This document shows positions 1-5,072 of a stretch of DNA of 7,632 nucleotides, piece after piece. The translations under genes were made by a program, and so were the position numbers. Under the pieces are notes generated by a model, which was not told the origin of the DNA, searched no databases, and saw only the letters and a program-made list of their open reading frames with translations. Within the stretch, counting starts at the first letter, position 1; the number at the start of each line of letters is the position of its first letter. This DNA is from JAGXLC01 sp046545815 (GTDB taxonomy: Bacteria > Bacteroidota > Bacteroidia > Bacteroidales > UBA12077), in assembly GCA_046545815.1 (NCBI GenBank), contig JBKGZA010000158.1, positions 1 to 7,632 on the forward strand, written 5' to 3'.

Positions 1-324
1 GATGTAACCCTCACCGGTGAAGGATGGAAGCATGAAGATAAACACCAAACAGGCTTTGTGGATGTATTTCGTTTCAGCAGCTACGAGAAGATACCCGTAA
101 AGCTGGAATTAAGCCTTATGGCCAAAAATCTTCTTACAGAAGAGTATCCCCTGGCTGAACAGCACATAGAAGAAAAGGGAGATAACCGCTACCTGTTTGA
201 AGCTGAGGTGGCCAGCCTGGCAGGAGTAGGCAGGTTCGTGCTGGGCCTTATCGATGAAGTAACCATTCACTACCCGGAAAGCTTAAAGAGATATTTGAAG
301 CAGAAGATACGTCATTGTCATTGA
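1..324 (+). CDS. WYL-domain protein, C-terminal part (5' end outside window)
   Basis: Frame 1 is open from the first base to TGA at 322-324, giving 107 visible residues. The GTG at 58 is an internal codon: the open frame and family-like sequence (LTGEGWKHEDKHQTGFVDVF) continue upstream of it. The segment resembles the end of WYL-domain regulators: a beta-rich stretch, then EVASLAGVGRFVLGLIDEV, then a closing helix ESLKRYLKQKI. Such proteins usually have an N-terminal winged-helix DNA-binding domain and a WYL domain thought to sense a nucleic acid or small ligand; both would lie mostly off the left edge. Family similarity ends near residue 103. The final residues RHCH appear to come from reading out of frame into the nuclease remnant that follows, so the native stop was probably lost. 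The regulated target cannot be told from this window. A partial-gene call is secure; the WYL assignment rests on recognising the C-terminal pattern. Confidence 0.72.
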   Translation, partial: DVTLTGEGWKHEDKHQTGFVDVFRFSSYEKIPVKLELSLMAKNLLTEEYPLAEQHIEEKGDNRYLFEAEVASLAGVGRFVLGLIDEVTIHYPESLKRYLKQKIRHCH

Positions 325-559
325 AGTAAAGTACAAACTTCACCCGGATGATGTTACAGGTTTTGTTGACCGGAAACTTCCCAGATTCAAGGAATTGTTT
401 CATGAATATGCTGATAAAACCATTCTGGGAGCAGTGGCGGGTATGAACGTGCCCACGGGCAGTTATGAACTGGCAGAAAAACACGGTCTTTTGATATTGA
501 CCCAGTCTGGCGAGAACATTACCGTGGTGAACCCGGAAGGATTTGATTGGAAAACATAA
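299..559 (+). pseudogene. PD-(D/E)XK nuclease-like protein remnant, C-terminal half only
   Basis: Frame 2 is open from just after a TGA at 296-298 to TAA at 557-559. It encodes about 86 residues that read like the C-terminal half of a roughly 200-residue family seen in Bacteroidota and cyanobacteria: YVIVIEVKYKLHPDDV, a helix with KLPRFKELFHEYADK, GAVAGMNVP, AEKHGLLILTQSGENITVVN. The E-V-K triplet (Glu codon 323-325, Lys codon 329-331) matches the second half of the PD-(D/E)XK nuclease motif. The coiled-coil N-terminus and the strand with the catalytic Asp, which precede this point in intact members, are absent. There is no usable start: the first in-frame ATG is at 443, inside the conserved core. 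The similarity begins abruptly where the WYL gene ends, so I infer a deletion that removed the WYL stop and the first half of this gene. It is unlikely to be translated as a functional enzyme. An assembly misjoin is the alternative explanation. Confidence 0.68.
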
Positions 560-589
560 AAATTCCCCGTAAAAATGAACTTTTTTGCA

Positions 590-604
590 GCAAACTTTGT
601 TTGC
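590..604. repeat. Short inverted repeat GCAAAC-TTT-GTTTGC
   Basis: Six-base arms (590-595 and 599-604) flank a three-base centre in the spacer after the nuclease remnant. It is too short and too A/T-rich for a confident terminator call, and no T-run follows on either strand. It may be chance or a weak operator-like site. Confidence 0.25.
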
Positions 605-685
605 AGCCGAAGATGATAATGGCCTGAAATATATTAGCATTTTCGGCAACCATTGTCTCTTCCGGATTTATCACAAACAGCTACA

Positions 686-719
686 GGTGCAAAAGCAGAA
701 GTACTTCTGCTTTTGCACC
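686..719. repeat. Perfect 34-bp palindrome upstream of the nitronate monooxygenase gene
   Basis: The sequence is exactly self-complementary. Each arm is 17 bases, GGTGCAAAAGCAGAAGT followed directly by its reverse complement, and the dyad axis is between 702 and 703. The flanking bases (A on both sides) do not pair, so the boundaries are sharp. As RNA it would form a 15-bp stem with a GUAC loop, ending 24 nt before the ATG at 744. No T-run follows on either strand, so it is not a canonical intrinsic terminator. It could be an operator for a dimeric regulator, a 5'-UTR hairpin controlling translation or mRNA stability, a terminator of the upstream unit that lacks a U-tract, or a copy of a dispersed palindromic element. 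The sequence alone does not separate these. Confidence 0.9.
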
Positions 720-743
720 ACATAAAATCAGAAGCAATTAAAA

Positions 744-1889
744 ATGAAAAATATTATGAATTTAGAATCCCTTAATATAGGAGACCTTTCTATACCCGTC
801 CCCATCATACAGGGGGGAATGGGTGTTGGCATTTCTTTGTCAGGGCTTGCTTCGGCGGTAGCCAATATGGGAGGCGTCGGGGTCATATCATCGGTAGGCA
901 TCGGCCTGATAGGTCATAAAACCCACAAACAATACAGAAAAAGGAATATCGAAGCCATACGCAATGAAATCAGAAAAGCACGCAATCAAACAGACGGTAT
1001 CCTTGGTGTCAATATCATGTCGGTGATTACCAATTTCAGTGATATGGTGCGTACTTCCCTTGAAGAAGGCATCGACATTATATTTTCGGGAGCAGGACTA
1101 CCACTTGATTTACCGGGATACCTGGACAAGGAAAGTAAAACAAAGCTGGTGCCCATTGTTTCCTCCTCACGGGCAGCTTCAATCATCTGCAAGAAATGGA
1201 AACAAAATTATGATTATCTGCCAGACGCTATCGTTGTGGAAGGTCCCAATGCAGGCGGACATCTGGGCTTTAAAGCAGAAGCCCTCCATAATGAAAACAA
1301 CCGTCTGGAGAATCTGGTGGAGGATGTACTTGGAGTTACCAAAAACATGGAGCAGCAGTATAACCGGAAGATACCGGTAATAGCTGCCGGGGGTATTTAC
1401 TCCGGGGCCGATATGTATAGCTTTATCCGGCAGGGAGCGGACGCCGTGCAACTGGGAACCCGTTTTGTGGCAACTGAAGAGTGTGATGCCTCTGTTGTCT
1501 TCAAAAACGCTTTTGTGGATGCTGATGAAGAGGACATTGAGATTATAAAAAGTCCTGTGGGCATGCCCGGAAGATCGCTTTCAAACCAATTTCTCCGGGA
1601 AGCAAAAGAAGGGAAACGAAAGCCGTCTGTATGCAGACATCACTGCATCAAATCATGTGATCCAAAAACTACTTCTTACTGTATTGCCCAGGCCTTATTG
1701 GAAGCATATAACGGGAATATGAACGACGGCTTTGCCTTTACCGGCGTGAATGCAGGCAAGGTAAAAGGAATTTCAACCATTCCCATGGTTTTCGCTCAAC
1801 TGCAAAACGAGTATTTGCAGGCTCAAAAAAGCCACCAGACGCATAATTGGAAAAAAATCCGTATTACAGAAAATTACGGGGAAAAATAG
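744..1889 (+). CDS. Nitronate monooxygenase-family FMN oxidoreductase
   Basis: Predicted cytosolic TIM-barrel flavoprotein of 381 residues (2-nitropropane dioxygenase family). Characterised members oxidise alkyl nitronates with FMN and oxygen; the related FabK reduces enoyl-ACP. The FMN-site motifs are present in order: QGGMG at 23-27, GAGLP at 116-120, EGPNAGGHLGF at 166-176 with the expected catalytic His173, AAGGI at 214-218 and QLGTRF at 236-241. After the barrel comes a cysteine cluster (C297, C301, C305, C313) in CRHHCIKSCDP...YC, then a tail with FAFTGVNAGKV. I recall this tail from a subgroup of uncharacterised family members; its role is unknown to me. Start: ATG at 744 has only weak upstream AGAAG; ATG at 756 is an alternative that would remove four residues. 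The gene stands alone on the plus strand, with the 34-bp palindrome upstream and a strong terminator downstream. The family is clear, but the physiological substrate is not. Confidence 0.88.
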   Translation: MKNIMNLESLNIGDLSIPVPIIQGGMGVGISLSGLASAVANMGGVGVISSVGIGLIGHKTHKQYRKRNIEAIRNEIRKARNQTDGILGVNIMSVITNFSDMVRTSLEEGIDIIFSGAGLPLDLPGYLDKESKTKLVPIVSSSRAASIICKKWKQNYDYLPDAIVVEGPNAGGHLGFKAEALHNENNRLENLVEDVLGVTKNMEQQYNRKIPVIAAGGIYSGADMYSFIRQGADAVQLGTRFVATEECDASVVFKNAFVDADEEDIEIIKSPVGMPGRSLSNQFLREAKEGKRKPSVCRHHCIKSCDPKTTSYCIAQALLEAYNGNMNDGFAFTGVNAGKVKGISTIPMVFAQLQNEYLQAQKSHQTHNWKKIRITENYGEK

Positions 1890-1953
1890 CGAAAAAGACA
1901 CAGCTTACCTTTCAAGCCACACTGTAATCACAGAACATTCCACAAAAATACTG

Positions 1954-1996
1954 AAACAAAAAAACAGGAATATCGACATTTCCTGTTTTTTTGTTT
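1954..1996. terminator. Bidirectional intrinsic terminator between convergent genes
   Basis: The arm at 1954-1970, which includes AAAAAAACAGGAA, pairs without mismatch with 1980-1996, TTCCTGTTTTTTTG. The stem is 17 bp around a 9-base loop. The T-rich 3' arm supplies a U-tract for plus-strand transcription from the flavoprotein gene. The A-rich 5' arm supplies one for minus-strand transcription from the Yip1-family gene, which ends at 2028. The position between two convergent stop codons fits a shared terminator. Confidence 0.85.
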
Positions 1997-2027
1997 TATC
2001 CTCTGCTTATAACGCCCACGGGGTGTG

Positions 2028-2594
2028 CTATACCAAACCGATAATGGCAAAAATAACCAGCAATACCCCCAAGATGTAAGAAATTGCCTTGGCAGGCTTT
2101 TGGTCTCCTTTCAGTGTACTTACAAGTGCATTATAAAGCATATACACACCGTACAGATGAAGCAACAGCGCGATCACCGCACCCAGCACGTAACTGATTC
2201 CCCCGAAGAATCCCAGAATCGAACTGACGGGCAACACGACCATGATGGAAGCAGCTACCCGCATATTGGCCTCATAATTTTTGTTGCCACTGCAAATGTA
2301 AGAGAGGGCCATAATAATCAATCCTGCAACAAACACACCCACAACGGCTCCGATGATGGTGCCGAAAAAACCTACTACAGCATCATTGCCGCTGTTACTA
2401 CCTGCTGTAACACCTATTATATCCAACAGACTCCAGATCAATATAAAGATTCCCGCTATAACCCCATAAACCAAAGCTTTAAGAATGGGTTCACCCAGAC
2501 CTCCACTGATCTCCATTTCAGCGAAGTACGCTTTGGGTTGAAAAAGGGTTTGCTTTGAATCTTTATAAAACTTGCCGAAACTAAAACTACTCAT
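2028..2594 (-). CDS. Yip1-family integral membrane protein
   Basis: A 188-residue protein of unknown bacterial function. The N-terminus (FYKDSKQTLFQPKAYFAEM) is the short amphipathic lead-in with a conserved Pro and aromatic residues that is typical of bacterial Yip1-domain proteins. It is followed by about five hydrophobic segments, roughly at residues 36-60, 72-99, 113-133, 136-157 and 168-188. The loops are Gly- and Asn-rich (GSNSGND, SGNKNYEAN). There is no signal peptide or catalytic motif, so an inner-membrane location is inferred. The protein ends within the last membrane helix, at TAG 2028-2030. ATG at 2592-2594 is the natural start; the A/T-rich leader (TTATTAAAG) has no clear Shine-Dalgarno. 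It lies 115 nt downstream of ddl on the same strand with no terminator hairpin between, so readthrough is possible. The family call is good, but no function can be assigned. Confidence 0.8.
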   Translation of the reverse strand: MSSFSFGKFYKDSKQTLFQPKAYFAEMEISGGLGEPILKALVYGVIAGIFILIWSLLDIIGVTAGSNSGNDAVVGFFGTIIGAVVGVFVAGLIIMALSYICSGNKNYEANMRVAASIMVVLPVSSILGFFGGISYVLGAVIALLLHLYGVYMLYNALVSTLKGDQKPAKAISYILGVLLVIFAIIGLV

Positions 2595-2613
2595 CTTTAA
2601 TAAATTTATATGT

Positions 2614-2628
2614 TTAACAACGTGTTAA
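2614..2628. promoter_or_regulatory. Inverted repeat TTAACA-ACG-TGTTAA in the leader of the Yip1-family gene
   Basis: Six-base arms (2614-2619 and 2623-2628) flank a three-base centre, about 20-34 nt upstream of the Yip1-family ATG in a very A/T-rich spacer. The size and symmetry suit a dimeric repressor operator close to a transcription start. I found no matching -33/-7 promoter pair around it, so the regulatory role is speculative. Confidence 0.3.
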
Positions 2629-2709
2629 TATAATAAAAAAATTTAAATCCAAATGATTTGAGGAAATTGATTTCAAAAATGTATTTAATCCCTATATTCA
2701 ATACCCTCA

Positions 2710-3735
2710 TTATTCGTCTTCTTCTCTTCCCTTTTTTCTCAATCCCTCCTTCTGATTGTTCTCTATGGCATCCTCGATGGCCAGGCCGAAGACTTCCTCC
2801 AGGGTATTGCCGTTGGCCCTGATCTGCTGGGGAACAATACTTGCAGCACTCATGCCGGGAATCGTATTCACCTCCATGAAATGCAGCTCATCTTTTGCGT
2901 AAATATAGTCAATACGCACAATTCCCCTGCAGTCAAAAATATCATAAATTCTGGATGACAACTGCTGAACCTCTTCCTGCAGCTCATCGGAGATTCTTGC
3001 GGGTGTGATCTCATCTGCCATGCCATCGGCATACTTGGCTTCGTAATCAAAAAATTCCTTCTTGCTAACGATCTCCGTAGGAGGAAAGATCAGCTCCCTG
3101 TCGCCGGTCTTGATCAGGCCACAGGTCAGCTCGGTGCCATCCAGAAACTCTTCAACCAGCACCTCATAATCTTCTTCAAAAGCCTTGTTAATCGCATCTT
3201 CCAGCTCTTCCTTCTTAAACACTTTGCTTACACCGAAACTGGAACCACCCCTGTTGGGTTTAACAAAACATGGCAATCCGGTATGATAAACCACATGATC
3301 AGCGAGATAGGGTTCACTTCTCCTGATCACATAGAACCGGGAAGTGAAAATTCCGAAATATCTGATGTAGTTTTTGCTAAAAACCTTGTTGAAGGTGGAA
3401 GATGAGGAAAGCACACCACAAGTAGTATAAGGAATACGAAGCGTTTCGAAATATCCCTGCAATATGCCGTTTTCACCGGGAGTTCCGTGAATAATAATAA
3501 AGGCACAGTCAAACCGAAGCTTTTCGCCATCAAGTGTGCAACTGAAATCATCCTTATTGACAAGCACCTCCCGGTCTTCCTCAATCTCAAGCTTCCAATG
3601 GGTGCCTTTCACAACAACCAGGTAGGGGTTATACTTTTCATTATTCAGGTGTTCCTTTATGGTCATGGCGCTGTTCATTGAAACCGGAAACTCCGAGGAA
3701 TCTCCCCCCGCAAGGATGGCAATGTTCTTCTTCAT
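2710..3735 (-). CDS. ddl: D-alanine--D-alanine ligase
   Basis: Cytosolic ATP-grasp enzyme that joins two D-alanines using ATP, giving the dipeptide that MurF adds to the peptidoglycan precursor. Key residues align with E. coli DdlB: Glu15 in GGDSSEFPVS, HGTPGENG at 83-90, Lys117, Lys159 in FVKPNRGGSSFGVSK, VEEF at 194-197, the omega loop FFDYEAKY at 228-235, Arg274 and Asp276 in VRIDY, Glu288 and Asn290 in MEVNTIPGM, and Ser299. Tyr235 in the AKY motif matches the D-Ala-specific enzymes rather than VanA-type D-Ala-D-Lac ligases. At 341 residues it is about 35 longer than DdlB, in part through an acidic-basic tail (KKGREEDE). ATG at 3733-3735 begins directly at the conserved KKNIAILAGG strand, so the start is firm. 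It is last in the PASTA-T9SS-rluD block, 58 nt after rluD, and may also have its own promoter. No catalytic residue is missing. Confidence 0.95.
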   Translation of the reverse strand: MKKNIAILAGGDSSEFPVSMNSAMTIKEHLNNEKYNPYLVVVKGTHWKLEIEEDREVLVNKDDFSCTLDGEKLRFDCAFIIIHGTPGENGILQGYFETLRIPYTTCGVLSSSSTFNKVFSKNYIRYFGIFTSRFYVIRRSEPYLADHVVYHTGLPCFVKPNRGGSSFGVSKVFKKEELEDAINKAFEEDYEVLVEEFLDGTELTCGLIKTGDRELIFPPTEIVSKKEFFDYEAKYADGMADEITPARISDELQEEVQQLSSRIYDIFDCRGIVRIDYIYAKDELHFMEVNTIPGMSAASIVPQQIRANGNTLEEVFGLAIEDAIENNQKEGLRKKGREEDE

Positions 3736-3758
3736 ACAATGGGTTATTTAATTTTTTC

Positions 3759-3766
3759 CAAAAGTA
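3759..3766 (-). promoter_or_regulatory. Candidate Bacteroidota -7 box (TACTTTTG) before ddl
   Basis: Read on the minus strand, TACTTTTG matches the Bacteroidota -7 consensus TAnnTTTG exactly. It lies 23 nt upstream of the ddl ATG, in the 58-nt gap after rluD. The expected -33 TTTG is only represented by a T-run about 18 nt further upstream. It would allow ddl to be transcribed apart from the upstream operon. One short motif in an A/T-rich gap could be chance. Confidence 0.35.
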
Positions 3767-3793
3767 AAATTTTCCTTGTGGTAAAAAAAGCAT

Positions 3794-4831
3794 TCATCCT
3801 TCAGGATTTCGGTTCGCGGTATAACTTCTCCATTTGGCAATCACCTGTTGCATGTCGTCCGGTATGTCGGAATCGAAATGCATGTATTTACCCGTAGAGG
3901 GATGATTGAAACCCAGCGTTTTTGCATGAAGTGCCTGACGGGGCAATATCTCAAAGCAGTTATTGACAAATTGCTTGTATTTGGATGTAAGGGTTCCCTT
4001 CAGTATTTTCTCTCCGCCGTATTCGGTGTCATTAAACACCGGGTGATGGATGTACTTGAAATGTATCCGGATCTGATGGGTGCGGCCTGTTTCCAGCCTG
4101 CATTTTACCAGGGACACGTAATAAAGATCCTCCTGCACCTGATAATGGGTAACGGCATCCTTACCCCTGTCCTCGGCGGGAAACACCTGCATCACCTTTC
4201 TGTCTTTCAGATTTCTCCCTATATGTCCTCTGATGGTTCCCTCTTTCTTTCTGAAGCTGCCCCATACCAAAGCGATGTATTCCCGGTGGGTGCGTTTTTC
4301 ATAGAACTGCCGGGCCAGGTTATTCATGGCCACATCATTCTTTGCCACAACCAGCAATCCCGTTGTATTTTTGTCAATCCGGTGTACCAGCCCCGGTCTG
4401 GCTTCTCCTTCCTTAAACCGGGGAAGATCTTTCAAATGATACAAAAGGGCATTGATCAGCGTACCGCTGTAATGCCCGTATCCGGGATGAACCACCATTC
4501 CCGCCGCTTTGTTAACCACAACCAGGTCATCATCCTCATAAACAATGTTCACGGGGATATTCTCGGAGATCAGTGCAAACTCCCTGGGCGGATAAGTCAT
4601 CACCACAGATACCACATCACCCGGCTTGACTTTGTAACTGGATTTCACAGGCTGTCCGTTTACCAACAGGTTTCCTGCATCTGCTGCATGCTGTATCTTG
4701 TTGCGGGAGACTTCCAGTTTGTTGACCAAAAATTTATCGATCCTTAAAGGTCTTTGGCCTTTATCGGCAACCACCCGGTGATGTTCATACAATTCCCTGC
4801 CTTCGTTATTTTGGCTGTTGTCCTCCTGCAT
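3794..4831 (-). CDS. rluD: RluD-family 23S rRNA pseudouridine synthase
   Basis: A 345-residue RluA/RluD-type enzyme that isomerises uridines of 23S rRNA to pseudouridine (positions 1911, 1915 and 1917 in helix 69 for E. coli RluD). An S4 RNA-binding domain lies at about residues 28-75 (RIDKFLVNKLEVSRNKIQHA...GNLLVNGQPV). The catalytic domain follows, with VVNKAAGMVVHPG at 105-117, the active-site motif HRIDKNTTGLLVVAK at 150-164 with catalytic Asp153, LETGRTHQIRIHF at 246-258 and RQALHAKTLGF at 298-308. The S4 domain and length argue for RluD rather than the shorter RluA or S4-less TruC types; exact target sites cannot be read from sequence. ATG at 4829-4831 follows GGGAG at short spacing and lies 7 nt after the stop of the T9SS-exported protein gene, so the two are co-transcribed. 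The extreme N-terminus (about 18 residues) is polar and not conserved. Confidence 0.93.
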   Translation of the reverse strand: MQEDNSQNNEGRELYEHHRVVADKGQRPLRIDKFLVNKLEVSRNKIQHAADAGNLLVNGQPVKSSYKVKPGDVVSVVMTYPPREFALISENIPVNIVYEDDDLVVVNKAAGMVVHPGYGHYSGTLINALLYHLKDLPRFKEGEARPGLVHRIDKNTTGLLVVAKNDVAMNNLARQFYEKRTHREYIALVWGSFRKKEGTIRGHIGRNLKDRKVMQVFPAEDRGKDAVTHYQVQEDLYYVSLVKCRLETGRTHQIRIHFKYIHHPVFNDTEYGGEKILKGTLTSKYKQFVNNCFEILPRQALHAKTLGFNHPSTGKYMHFDSDIPDDMQQVIAKWRSYTANRNPEG

Positions 4832-4838
4832 ATCTCCC

Positions 4839-5072
4839 TTATCGGCTTATCAGAAATTTTTTGACTTTTACGGAATTGTTTATCCGGTTCCTTAATTTCA
4901 AAAGATACATACCTGCAGGGAGATGTTCCAGATTAAGGGTGCGTTTGAGTCTACGCTCCTTAACTACCGCCCGCCCCTGAACATCAAATATAGAACAGGA
5001 GTAATCACGGTAATTGTTCTCTTCAATGTCAACATGAAGCTCACTCCTTACGGGATTGGGGTAAATCTCAAA
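4839..5072 (-). other. T9SS type A C-terminal sorting domain (coding segment)
   Basis: This segment encodes the last 77 residues of the exported protein. It shows the family's three usual blocks: YPNPV near the start, a central DVQGR turn, and LPAGMYLLKL before the basic C-terminal strand KVKKFLISR. It implies that the host carries a type IX secretion apparatus, none of which is in this window. Confidence 0.88.

Noticed and set aside
299..559. A single WYL-nuclease fusion split by one sequencing error
   Set aside because: Shifting frame near 300 would join the two, but the nuclease part would still lack its N-terminal half and catalytic Asp. A deletion remnant explains this better.
592..599. 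AAACTTTG as a -7 promoter box for the flavoprotein gene
   Set aside because: It has one mismatch to TAnnTTTG and no TTTG at the expected -33 spacing, and it would leave a leader of about 140 nt.
248..649. Open frame of 133 codons on the minus strand, opposite the WYL end and the nuclease remnant
   Set aside because: The opposite strand carries recognisable WYL and nuclease-like protein sequence, while this translation resembles no family I know.
686..719. Palindrome as an ordinary intrinsic terminator of the upstream genes
   Set aside because: No T-run follows the stem on either strand, unlike the strong terminator at 1954-1996. Termination is not excluded but is not supported.
2025..2558. 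Open frame of 177 codons on the plus strand, opposite the Yip1-family gene
   Set aside because: The translation is Gln-, His- and Asn-rich low-complexity sequence, as expected from the complement of membrane-helix codons; the minus-strand membrane protein explains the region.
2710..3735. Vancomycin-resistance type D-Ala-D-Lac ligase
   Set aside because: The omega loop carries the AKY motif of D-Ala-D-Ala ligases, and the gene sits in a housekeeping operon with no vanH or vanX-like neighbour.
3848..4747. Open frame of 299 codons on the plus strand, opposite rluD
   Set aside because: It lies wholly inside a clear RluD-family gene in antisense. Its translation is rich in His, Cys and Ile with no recognisable domain, and it mirrors the codon use of the real gene.
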